Positions 43,186 to 51,090 of a stretch of DNA of 64,000 nt are shown here, one piece after another. The notes below the pieces were generated by a model. It was given only the letters and a program-made list of their open reading frames with translations, was not told where the DNA came from and searched no databases. The DNA comes from Arthrobacter globiformis (GTDB taxonomy: Bacteria; Actinomycetota; Actinomycetes; Actinomycetales; Micrococcaceae), in the NCBI RefSeq assembly GCF_030817195.1, contig NZ_JAUSYZ010000001.1:5084001-5148000 (forward strand), given 5' to 3'. The translations under genes and the position numbers were made by a program. Numbering within the stretch: position 1 is the first letter of the stretch; each line of letters begins with the position of its first letter.

Positions 43186-44515
43186 CTAGAAGTCCAGCAG
43201 ATTCCGGCGGAAGCCGCCGTCGCCGTAGCTCGTTCGCAGCAGTCCCCGCCTCCGGAGCACCGGCGCCAGCCTGTCCAGCACGCCGTGAATGGTGGCCGGA
43301 TCGACGAAGCCGGAGAAGAGGAACCCGTCGCCGCCCACTGCGGCCCCGGTCTCCTCGAGGTAGTCGGCGATTTCCTCTGCGGTGCCGATGATGCTGTCGC
43401 CGGCGCCGCCGCTGCGGGCCTGCAGGATCTGCCGCAGGGTGGAACCCGGCGGCGCGGCCTTGGAGAAATGCTCCAGCGTGCCCTGATTGCTGTTGGTGCT
43501 GAGCTCGGGGAGGGGCGCGTCGAGGTCGAACTGCTTGAAGTCGATGACGGGACAGATAGGAGATCGAGTTGAGCTGGCTGTCGATGTCCCGCTGCGTGAG
43601 CTCCCGGCGGGCAGCCCGCAGCTCCTCCGCCTCGGCCCTGGAACCGGTCACCGTGGGTTTGAGGACGAACAGCACCTTGACGTCGTCGGGGTTCCGGCCG
43701 GCCCCGGCGGCCTCGGCGCGGATGGAGTCGCGGTAGGCCTTCATGCCGTCCACGCCGCGGGCCAGGGCAATGGCAACATCCGCGTTCGCGCCGGCGAAAG
43801 CCTTGCCCCGCGGGGATGCCCCTGCCTGCACCAGCACCGGTTCCTCCGGCAGCGGTGCCGTGTTCAGCGGTCCCCGGACCTTGAAGAACTCCCCGTCGTG
43901 GTGGATCGGCCGGACCTTGGTGTGGTCCGCGAAGACGCCTGCCCGGGCGTCCTCCAGGATGGCGTCGGGTTCCCAGCTGCGCCAGAGCTTGCGCACGACG
44001 TCCACGAACTCTTCGGCCTTCTCGTAGCGGAGGTCGTGCTCGATCTGCTGGTCCAGCCCGTAGTTCTGCGCGGCAAGGTCGCTGCCGGAGGTCACCACGT
44101 TCCAGCCCAGCTGCCCGTTGGAGAAGTGCTGAAGCGTAGCCAGCAGCCGGGCCGCGGTGAACGGCGGATAGAACGAGGCGCTGATGGTGGGCACAATGCC
44201 GAGGTGCTCCGTGGCGGAGAGCAGGTACGGCACCAGGGCCAGCGGATCGTGCTTGGGCGCAAAGGACGCCTGCGCCAGCGAAACCTCCGCGCTGCCGCCG
44301 TAGGTGTCGGGGACGGTGAGCGAGTCCTCGATGATGAACAGGTCCAGCCCGGCCCGCTCGAACTCCCGGACCGCATGCTGGTAGGGAGCGGGCTTCTTCC
44401 AGTCATAGCCGATTCCGTAGCCGGGCGTCCCCCAGCCCTGAACCCCGAAGCCGTGGCCCACAAACCATCCAAAGTGCAGCATGGGAGTCACTGTATTCGC
44501 GGTCGAATCATTCAC
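43186..44515 (-). pseudogene. LLM-class flavin monooxygenase (NtaA/SnaA/DszA type) with +1 frameshift
   Basis: From ATG 44515 the frame gives a typical NtaA/SnaA/DszA monooxygenase (WKKPAPYQHAVREFERAGLD, FYPPFTAARLLATLQHFSNG, QLGWNVVTSGSDLAAQNYGL, HDLRYEKAEEFVDVVRKLW) up to SQLNSISYLS near residue 320. The rest of the family C-terminus (VIDFKQFDLDAPLPELS to GGFRRNLLDF) is intact in the next frame, ending at TAG 43188-43186, 4 bases before the lyase ATG. The break maps to GGG at 43549-43551, one base too many. Without the extra base the gene is complete, so a read error or recent mutation is likely. It would be FMNH2-dependent, with a separate reductase. Confidence 0.8.
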
Positions 44516-44687
44516 TGTGGCCTGGTTTCATCCGGCGTTACGGCGGTTCATCTCCCGTCATTATCCTCCCGGCCACCGGCTTTGTAACCGGAGCGCGGCG
44601 ACTGCTGCGACCGGCAGTGACCGGATGCGTTACGGAACATGACGACGACGGCGGTGCGCACCGCCGTCGTCAGTGTTACGTTTTTGG
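44516..44687. other. Divergent intergenic region upstream of the SAM-IV riboswitch, with a 28-bp palindrome
   Basis: This region separates the minus-strand monooxygenase operon from the plus-strand DUF1737-rhodanese-metZ operon. Positions 44644-44671 form a perfect 28-base palindrome (core GGCGGTGCGCACCGCC), followed by TTACGTTTTT. It could be an operator or a hairpin. No promoter pair is convincing. Confidence 0.55.
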
Positions 44688-44775
44688 GGAGTAATGAGTA
44701 CCGGCATGAAGCCCTGACTGGCCGGTCGGCAACCCTCCTTCCACGGCGGGGTGCCTCAGGTGAATACTCGGCATA
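44688..44775 (+). promoter_or_regulatory. SAM-IV-type riboswitch
   Basis: The leader reads GAGTACCGGCATGAAGCCC, then GGTCGGCAACCCTCC (44724-44738), then GCGGGGTGC and CAGGTGAATACTC. This matches the conserved core of the actinobacterial SAM-IV aptamer, with P1 formed by GAGTA (44696-44700) and TACTC (44765-44769). It lies before DUF1737-rhodanese-metZ, consistent with methionine-synthesis control by S-adenosylmethionine. Confidence 0.88.
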
Positions 44776-44817
44776 TCGACCACTTCGAGCTGCAAGCGTG
44801 AGAAAAGGAGATCCGTC

Positions 44818-45126
44818 GTGTCAGACGCCCCCGCCGTTGCAACGCTGCCGTCCCAGCAGGATAAACCTGAGGAAAAGCTGGCCTACCGCCTGATCACGGG
44901 ACCGGACGACCGCGCGTTCTGTGAGCGCATCTCGGCTGCCCTGGCCGAGGGATACGTGCTGCACGGCAGCCCGGCCGCCACCTTCAACGGCACCAGCGTC
45001 ATCGTGGCCCAGGCCGTCATCCTGCCCGCCGCCATCGCCACCGCAGATGCCGCCGTCGCCACCGCCGTGGACCGGCTGGACTCCGACGACGACCTCAGCG
45101 CAGAAGCCTACGAGGGCCACGCATGA
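44818..45126 (+). CDS. DUF1737-family small protein
   Basis: A 102-residue protein whose centre (LAYRLITGPDDRAFCERISA, EGYVLHGSPAATFNG) matches the DUF1737 pattern. The C-terminus is Ala-rich and acidic. The GTG at 44818 has AAGGAG upstream. It lies under the SAM-IV riboswitch and overlaps the rhodanese start by 4 bases (ATGA). It probably has a role in sulfur transfer to MetZ, but the activity is unknown. Confidence 0.8.
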   Translation: MSDAPAVATLPSQQDKPEEKLAYRLITGPDDRAFCERISAALAEGYVLHGSPAATFNGTSVIVAQAVILPAAIATADAAVATAVDRLDSDDDLSAEAYEGHA

Positions 45127-45533
45127 GCTACGCCGGAGACCTCACGCCGCAGGACGCGTGGGCCAAGCTCGAAGAGGGCGCCGTCCTGGTGGACGTTCGC
45201 ACCGAGGGCGAATGGGCGCACATCGGCATTCCGGACACCAAGGCCACGGAGAACGATCCGCTTTTCATCCAGTGGACCTTTCCCGGCGGCATTCCCAACC
45301 CCGACTTCGTCGAGCAGCTGAAGCAGCAGGCGCCTGAGGACACCCGGGTGGAGCTGGTGTTCCTGTGCCGCTCCGGCCAGCGCTCCATCGCCGCAGCCAT
45401 CGCCGCCACACAGGCCGGTTTCACGGCCTACAACGTCCTCGAAGGCTTCGAGGGCGAACCCGACCGCTACGGTGAGCGCACCGTGAACGGCTGGAAGAAC
45501 CGCGGCCTGCCGACGAACCTGGGAAAGAACTAA
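45123..45533 (+). CDS. Rhodanese-like sulfurtransferase
   Basis: A 136-residue single rhodanese domain with VLVDVRTEGEWAHIGIP and the catalytic Cys in the six-residue active loop CRSGQRS (near residue 81). It carries a persulfide on Cys. It lies between DUF1737 and metZ in one operon, suggesting it hands sulfur to the sulfhydrylase pathway. Confidence 0.9.
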   Translation: MSYAGDLTPQDAWAKLEEGAVLVDVRTEGEWAHIGIPDTKATENDPLFIQWTFPGGIPNPDFVEQLKQQAPEDTRVELVFLCRSGQRSIAAAIAATQAGFTAYNVLEGFEGEPDRYGERTVNGWKNRGLPTNLGKN

Positions 45534-45534
45534 G

Positions 45535-46743
45535 TTGACTTTTAATCACGACGCCGCCGGCTGGAGCCCCGATACCCAGGCCGTCCGCGGCGGGCTTGAC
45601 CGCACCAATTTCCAAGAGACCACCGAGCCCGTCTTCCTGAACTCCGGGTTTGTCTACGAGTCCGCCGCTGCCGCCGAACGCGCCTTCACCGGCGAGGACG
45701 AACGCTTCGTCTACTCGCGCTACGGCAACCCGTCCGTGGCCACCTTCCAGGAACGTCTCCGGCTGCTGGAAGGCACGGAAGCGTGCTTTGCGACGGCGTC
45801 CGGTATGTCCGCTGTGTTCACCGCCCTGGGCGCCCTGCTCGGGGCCGGGGACCGCGTGGTCGCCAGCCGTTCCCTGTTTGGCTCCTGCTTCGTGGTCCTC
45901 AACGAGATCCTGCCGCGCTGGGGCGTGGAGACCGTCTTCGTGGACGGTCCGGACCTCGAGCAGTGGCGCGCGGCCCTCTCGGTGCCCACCACGGCCGTCT
46001 TCTTCGAATCCCCGTCCAACCCCATGCAGGAAATCGTGGACATCGCCGCGGTCAGCGAACTCGCCCACGCCGCCGGCGCCAAGGTTGTGGCGGACAACGT
46101 CTTCGCCACCCCGCTCCTGCAGCGCTGCGGAGACCTCGGCGCGGACGTGATCGTCTACTCCGGCACCAAGCACATCGACGGTCAGGGCCGGGTGATGGGC
46201 GGCGCCATCCTGGGCACCAAGGAATTCATCGACGGTCCGGTCAAGCAGCTCATGCGGCACACCGGCCCGGCACTCTCCGCATTCAACGCCTGGGTGCTCA
46301 CCAAGGGCCTGGAGACCATGGCGCTCCGCGTGAACCACTCCTCCGCCACGGCGCTGCGCCTGGCCGAATGGCTGGAGGCCCAGCCCGCCGTCAACTGGGT
46401 GAAGTACCCGCTGCTCAAGTCGCACCCGCAGTTCGGGCTGGCGGCCAAGCAGATGAAGGCCGGCGGCACCGTCCTCACGCTGGAGCTTGCGACGACGGCA
46501 GGCCAGTCGGGCAAGGAAGCCGCCTTCGCGCTTTTGGACGCCCTGAAGATCATCGACATCTCCAACAACCTGGGCGACGCCAAGTCGCTGATCACCCATC
46601 CCGCCACCACGACGCACCGGGCCATGGGGCCGGAAGGACGCGCCGCGATCGGGCTGAGCGATGGAGTGGTGCGGCTGTCCGTGGGTCTGGAAGATGCGGA
46701 TGACCTCATCGCGGACCTGGAGCAGGCACTCAAGCAGATCTGA
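45535..46743 (+). CDS. metZ: O-succinylhomoserine sulfhydrylase
   Basis: A 402-residue Cys/Met-metabolism PLP enzyme: SRYGNPSVATFQERLRLLEG, ATASGMSAVFTALGALLGAG, the PLP Lys in YSGTKHIDGQGRVMGG and LSVGLEDADDLIADLEQAL. It makes homocysteine from O-succinyl- (or O-acetyl-) homoserine and sulfide. The start is TTG at 45535, one base after the rhodanese stop; no closer ATG fits. Confidence 0.9.
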   Translation: MTFNHDAAGWSPDTQAVRGGLDRTNFQETTEPVFLNSGFVYESAAAAERAFTGEDERFVYSRYGNPSVATFQERLRLLEGTEACFATASGMSAVFTALGALLGAGDRVVASRSLFGSCFVVLNEILPRWGVETVFVDGPDLEQWRAALSVPTTAVFFESPSNPMQEIVDIAAVSELAHAAGAKVVADNVFATPLLQRCGDLGADVIVYSGTKHIDGQGRVMGGAILGTKEFIDGPVKQLMRHTGPALSAFNAWVLTKGLETMALRVNHSSATALRLAEWLEAQPAVNWVKYPLLKSHPQFGLAAKQMKAGGTVLTLELATTAGQSGKEAAFALLDALKIIDISNNLGDAKSLITHPATTTHRAMGPEGRAAIGLSDGVVRLSVGLEDADDLIADLEQALKQI

Positions 46744-47057
46744 CCCTTCCGAGTCCGGCTGTCTTTTACTTCGGATGGCGGGCCGTGAACGTGCGTTGCG
46801 CGTCACGTCCCTTCGTTTCTGACGTCCTTGGGAACAGGGCTGCGGCACGGTTTAGTGGGTGGACAGGCAGGGTTTACCCAGGGTTTACACGGATGGTCTT
46901 GTGAGGTTCCGTGCGCGCTGGGCAGACTCTAATAACACCGATGAACCGATCAAACCCCTGTCGGTTCAGCACCCCACCCAAGGACAGACGCAGCGATGCG
47001 TTCGGGGCCGCGGCCGCGAAGACGCTGCGCGCAGCCTCCCTGACCGGAAGGACCGCC
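46744..47057. other. 314-base intergenic region with inverted and direct repeats
   Basis: It holds CAGGGTTTAC twice (46868-46877, 46879-46888) and TGAACCGA-N11-TCGGTTCA (46942-46968), a symmetric possible operator, before the DUF1508 gene. In-frame starts at 46911 and 46941 would extend that gene, but family alignment favours 47058. No other gene is visible. Confidence 0.4.
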
Positions 47058-47420
47058 ATGGCCGGAGTTTTTGAAGTTTTTGTTGATGCAGAGTCCCAGT
47101 TCCGGTTCCGGCTGAAGGCCCCCGATGGAACCGTGCTGGCGATCTCCGCACCGTTCGAGGACAAACGCGCGGCCGCGGCCGGGATCGCGGACGTGCGCGA
47201 ATGCGCCGGGACGGGGCTCATCACGGACCTCTCCCCCGCGGCGCCGCAGGTGACGGCCAACGCCGCGGAGCAGGGATGCGCTGTACCGCAGGTACCTCTG
47301 TCGGCACGGGCCGAGCACCGCAGGCAGGGATTCGGCAAGAAGCGCACGCCGTCCGATGCCACCGGAACACCGCTGCGCAGGCAGGCGGCAGCGCCGGCCC
47401 GGTTGACCGGGGCAGCCTGA
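47058..47420 (+). CDS. DUF1508-domain protein
   Basis: A 120-residue protein. The first about 55 residues are a DUF1508 fold (MAGVFEVFVDAESQFRFRLK, TVLAISAPFEDKRAAAAGIA). The remaining basic tail is not conserved. The ATG at 47058 has GGAAGGA upstream. Function is unknown. Confidence 0.75.
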   Translation: MAGVFEVFVDAESQFRFRLKAPDGTVLAISAPFEDKRAAAAGIADVRECAGTGLITDLSPAAPQVTANAAEQGCAVPQVPLSARAEHRRQGFGKKRTPSDATGTPLRRQAAAPARLTGAA

Positions 47421-47521
47421 TCGCCGTCGCAATCTGCTTTCCGCAATATCCACGGGCAACGTAATGAAGTGCCAGCCGGATTCGCCCGGATACAACCACA
47501 TTGGGGCCCTGAACTGGTAAG

Positions 47522-47540
47522 ACTCGCTCACGGAGCGAGT
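47522..47540 (+). terminator. Short hairpin before the iron-regulated fusion gene
   Basis: ACTCGCT (47522-47528) and AGCGAGT (47534-47540) form a 7-bp stem with a 5-base loop, without a T-run. It may end transcription from the DUF1508 gene. Confidence 0.35.
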
Positions 47541-47569
47541 ATGGCATGCCGTAACAGGCCGCGGAACGG

Positions 47570-47597
47570 TTTTACTAAGGTAAGCCTTAACTAATAT
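47570..47597 (+). promoter_or_regulatory. Candidate promoter of the fusion gene
   Basis: TTTTAC (47570-47575) and TAATAT (47592-47597) are 16 bases apart. The -10 lies only 9 bases before the GTG start, so the message would be nearly leaderless. The iron box fills the spacer. Confidence 0.5.
47576..47594 (+). promoter_or_regulatory. DtxR/IdeR-type iron box
   Basis: TAAGGTAAGCCTTAACTAA agrees with the DtxR/IdeR consensus TWAGGTWAGSCTWACCTWA at 18 of 19 positions. It covers the spacer of the candidate promoter and ends 12 bases before the GTG. Iron-loaded DtxR would repress the gene, so expression is expected under iron limitation. Confidence 0.85.
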
Positions 47598-47606
47598 CCT
47601 CTTCCG

Positions 47607-50168
47607 GTGACCACGCAGCTTGATTTCGCGCGGGTGCCCTTCGCCGCGGATCTCGCAGGCCACGGCGACAGGCCCGCAATTCTCACCGACAATTTCACTC
47701 TCACCTACCGGGAACTAGCCGACAGGGTTGATGCCCTCGCGCTCCGGCTGGGTACCCAGCGGCGCCTGGTGGCACTGGCGGCGGCGAACGACGTCGACTC
47801 CCTGGTGGCCTACCTCGCTGCCCTGGTTGCCGGCCACCCGCTGATCCTGCTGCCGGAGGACAAGCCGGCGGCGCTCGAGTCCCTGGTGGCCGCGTACGAC
47901 CCCGACGTCGTGCTGGGTTCCGCCAACGGACAGACGCTGCTCGAGGAACGCAGGGCGGGCACCCGGCACGAACTCCATCCGGATCTAGCGCTTCTGCTCA
48001 GCACTTCCGGTTCCACCGGGTCGCCGAAGCTGGTACGGCTGTCCGCCACCAACCTGCAGGCCAATGCGGAGTCGATTGCCGAGTACCTGAACATCGGCCC
48101 GGCAGACCGCGCCGCAACCACCCTGCCGATGTCCTACTGCTACGGGCTGTCCGTGATCAACAGCCACCTGCTCCGGGGTGCGGGCCTGGTGCTGACCGAC
48201 CTGTCCGTTGTTGATCCGTGCTTCTGGGAGCTTTTCCGCACCGGCGGGGCAACGTCATTTGCCGCGGTGCCGTACACCTTCGAACTGCTGGAACGCGTGG
48301 GCTTTGCCGGGATGGACCTCCCGGGCCTGCGGTATGTCACCCAGGCCGGAGGCCGGCTCGCCCCCGAACGCGTGCAGAGTTACGCCGAGCTCGGCCGCCG
48401 GAAGGGCTGGGAACTGTTCGTCATGTACGGCCAGACGGAGGCCACAGCCCGGATGGCCTACCTTCCGTCCAAGCTGGCCGCCGAGCACCCCGGTGCCATC
48501 GGCATCCCGGTGCCGGGCGGCGCCTTCCGCATCGAGCCCGTGCCCGGCCTCGAGCACGGCGAACTCGTCTACACCGGGCCCAATGTCATGCTCGGCTACG
48601 CAGAGACGCCGGAGGATCTCGGCGCCGGCCGCACGGTCCACGAACTCCGCACCGGGGATCTGGCCAGGCAGCACCCGGCCGGCGTCTACGAAGTGGTCGG
48701 GCGGCGCAGCCGGTTCGTCAAGATCGTTGGCCTCCGGGTTGACCTCGGCCAGGTGGAGCGCATCCTGGCCGACCTCGGCGTTGAAGCGGCGAGCGCGGGC
48801 ACGGACCAGGGCCTCGTCGTCGCGGTCGAGGGCAGTCACGACACCCAGCTGCTGGCCAAGGTCCTCGCGCAGGGCATCGGGCTGCCCCGTGCGGCCCTGG
48901 AGCTGCACGCCGTCGAGCACCTCCCCCGCCTGGCCACCGGCAAAGTGGACTACCCGGCGGTCCTGGCGCTGTCAGAACCTGCGCTTTCGAAACCTGCGCC
49001 CTCCAAACCCGGTCCGGACCCCGCTGCCGGTCCCGACGACGTGCGGCGGGTCTTCCGCGACACGCTGGAGCGCACGGACATCGGCGACGGCGACACGTTC
49101 GTTTCGCTCGGCGGCGACTCGCTGTCCTACGTGGCGACGTCCGTTCGCCTGGAGCAGCTGCTGGGGCACCTCCCGCCGGACTGGCACGTGACGCCGGTCC
49201 GCGACCTGGAGCAGCACGCGGGGAAAAAGCCGGCCGGGAAGATGCGTCGGTACTTTGCCCCGCTCGAAACCAGCATCGTACTCAGGGCCGTGGCCATTGT
49301 GCTCATCGTCAGTACGCACGTGGGGCTGATGAAATGGCCGGGAATGGCCCACGTCCTCATGGCGGTCGCCGGGTACAACTTCGCCCGGTTCCAGCTCAGC
49401 GGGGACCGTCTTCCGCGGTTCAGGCGCCAATTCACCAGCCTGGCACGGGTGGCGGTGCCCAGCATGGCCTTCATCGGCGTGGCCTACCTGATCACCGACC
49501 GGTATACCCTGGCCAATGTCGTGCTCCTCAACTCCGTGGTCGGCCCCGAAGCCGTGACCACGCAGTGGCATTTCTGGTTCATCGAGGTGCTGGTCTACAT
49601 CCTCCTGGGCATGTCGGCCCTGCTGGCCATCCCCTGGGCGGACCGGGCGGAGCGGCGGTTCCCGCTGCTCTTTCCGCTTGCCGTCACTGGCCTCGCGCTG
49701 CTCTCGCGGTATGACATCGTTGATCCCGGCATCCCCCACCCGTCGCCAACCCTGTGGCTGTTTGCCCTGGGATGGGCCATTGCCCGGACCCGGACGTGGG
49801 TCCAGCGGTGCGCGGTATCGGGCCTCGCGATCCTTACGGTGCCCGGATGCTTCTTCGGGGATACCCACCGGGAGCTGACGCTTGTTGCCGGAATCCTGCT
49901 GCTCACCTGGCTGCCCACCATTCCCGTGCCGAAGGGTCTGCAGCGGCTGGCGGTCCTGCTGGCCAGCGCTTCCCTCTACGCGTACCTCGTGCACTGGCTG
50001 GTCTACCCGCTGCTGGATGCAACCAGCCCGGCATTGGCGGTGGCAGCGTCCCTGGCGGCCGGTGTGGCGTACTGGGCGCTGTGCACGCGCGTCATGGGGC
50101 TGTTGAGCCGGAGTAACAGGGATACGCTCCGCCGCCGGTTCAGGCGGTCCAAGGCGCACACCTCCTGA
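47607..50168 (+). CDS. Adenylation / carrier-protein / acyltransferase-3 fusion protein
   Basis: An 853-residue, three-part protein. Residues 1-460 form an AMP-forming adenylation domain with LLSTSGSTGSPKLVRLS, MYGQTEATARM, RTGDLARQHPAGVYEVVGRR and the A10 Lys motif LATGKVDYPAV. A PCP/ACP domain has GGDSLSYV with Ser505 as phosphopantetheine site. The C-terminal membrane acyltransferase-3 domain (about 550-840, 8-10 hydrophobic segments) keeps R-x10-H (Arg560, His571). The parts resemble DltA-DltC plus a membrane transferase in one chain: activate an acid, load it on the carrier and pass it to a membrane or cell-wall acceptor. An iron box is 12 bases upstream. Siderophore acylation or an envelope response to iron limitation are possible; the substrate is not known. 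Confidence 0.88.
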   Translation: MTTQLDFARVPFAADLAGHGDRPAILTDNFTLTYRELADRVDALALRLGTQRRLVALAAANDVDSLVAYLAALVAGHPLILLPEDKPAALESLVAAYDPDVVLGSANGQTLLEERRAGTRHELHPDLALLLSTSGSTGSPKLVRLSATNLQANAESIAEYLNIGPADRAATTLPMSYCYGLSVINSHLLRGAGLVLTDLSVVDPCFWELFRTGGATSFAAVPYTFELLERVGFAGMDLPGLRYVTQAGGRLAPERVQSYAELGRRKGWELFVMYGQTEATARMAYLPSKLAAEHPGAIGIPVPGGAFRIEPVPGLEHGELVYTGPNVMLGYAETPEDLGAGRTVHELRTGDLARQHPAGVYEVVGRRSRFVKIVGLRVDLGQVERILADLGVEAASAGTDQGLVVAVEGSHDTQLLAKVLAQGIGLPRAALELHAVEHLPRLATGKVDYPAVLALSEPALSKPAPSKPGPDPAAGPDDVRRVFRDTLERTDIGDGDTFVSLGGDSLSYVATSVRLEQLLGHLPPDWHVTPVRDLEQHAGKKPAGKMRRYFAPLETSIVLRAVAIVLIVSTHVGLMKWPGMAHVLMAVAGYNFARFQLSGDRLPRFRRQFTSLARVAVPSMAFIGVAYLITDRYTLANVVLLNSVVGPEAVTTQWHFWFIEVLVYILLGMSALLAIPWADRAERRFPLLFPLAVTGLALLSRYDIVDPGIPHPSPTLWLFALGWAIARTRTWVQRCAVSGLAILTVPGCFFGDTHRELTLVAGILLLTWLPTIPVPKGLQRLAVLLASASLYAYLVHWLVYPLLDATSPALAVAASLAAGVAYWALCTRVMGLLSRSNRDTLRRRFRRSKAHTS

Positions 50169-50184
50169 ACCGGGCGGCCTGGGC

Positions 50185-50853
50185 TCAGACGGCCTGAGCT
50201 CGGATAGCCTGGAGGTCGCGGGATGCCACGGCGGAGACAAGCATGGAGCCCGCAGCCGTGACGGGGTCAATGACGGGAATTCCCAGCCTGCGCCGCAGGA
50301 CGTCCGCCATGCCGATGCTCGTCAGTCCAGTGCTTGCCTCGAGGATGACATCCGCTCCGGCGTCCACCAGCATATGGGCGGCGGCGAGCGCGTCGAAGAT
50401 GCCAGTTGGCATGAGGAAGCCGTCCGGCGTCTCCACACTCTCGGGGCCATCGATCAGGAGCATGCGCTCGCTAAGGGCATCGGAAATGGGACCCGGCACG
50501 GAGTGCTTGAGGCCAAGGACGCCCACCCGGCCGCCGAAGGCGAGGGCGGCCGCAGCCGCTGCGGAGCCGGCACCGATCACGGGGATGTCCAGCAGGGCAC
50601 GTGCCTCCGGCAAACCGGGATCGGCGGCGCAGCTGATGACCAGCGCATCGACGTCCGGAGCCATGTCCAGCGCGAGTTCCACGACCTTGGGTACGGCGCG
50701 CTGCAGCGATTCAGCGTCGTGGACGCCGGAGGGCTGGTCCTGGATGCACCGCGTTGTCACGTCGAAGCCGAAGGTCTCGCGGAGCAGCCTTCCGTGTGAG
50801 TTGAGCAGGCGCCGGTCGGTGGTGGTCAAAGCCCTGATGATTCCTACGCGCAT
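50185..50853 (-). CDS. Asp/Glu racemase-like protein (hydantoin racemase/maleate isomerase type)
   Basis: A 222-residue racemase-fold protein. The first catalytic Cys is present (LVISCAADPG, Cys75). The second, normally Cys-Thr-Gly, reads EASTGLTSIG (Ser174), so only one cysteine base remains. Such changes occur in isomerases and arylmalonate decarboxylase-like enzymes that use one Cys. It is a stand-alone gene. Function is unassigned. Confidence 0.8.
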   Translation of the reverse strand: MRVGIIRALTTTDRRLLNSHGRLLRETFGFDVTTRCIQDQPSGVHDAESLQRAVPKVVELALDMAPDVDALVISCAADPGLPEARALLDIPVIGAGSAAAAAALAFGGRVGVLGLKHSVPGPISDALSERMLLIDGPESVETPDGFLMPTGIFDALAAAHMLVDAGADVILEASTGLTSIGMADVLRRRLGIPVIDPVTAAGSMLVSAVASRDLQAIRAQAV

Positions 50854-50972
50854 GGTGCGTTCCTTCCCCCGTGCGGTTCTTGTGATGCCACACTAACCAG
50901 CCGAGGTTTCACGCGGTTTGCCGGAAAATGACCATCGGAAACATGCCCGCCTCACCAGCGCACCACCGGGGT

Positions 50973-51072
50973 GCGAACGCACACTTAAGCCCCACCGGCC
51001 CGCGCCACCCACACGCGAACTGGCAGGTGATGCCTTCAAATGCGCGTTTTGAGGTGCTAGCTGCCAGTTCGC
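50973..51072. repeat. Short repeats on the 3' side of the GCS2 gene
   Basis: GCGAACGCACACTTAAGCCC (50973-50992) is the inverted form of the GGGCTTAAGTGTTCGC repeats at 52415 and 52447. GCGAACTGGCAG (51015-51026) is an exact inverted match of CTGCCAGTTCGC (51061-51072). The stem encloses a 34-base loop. Confidence 0.7.
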
Positions 51073-51090
51073 GCTGCGGAAGTGCGCGGG

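Noticed and set aside
43103..43550. C-terminal part of the 470-aa monooxygenase frame
   Set aside because: Arg-rich out-of-frame sequence after the frameshift; the true C-terminus is in the next frame.
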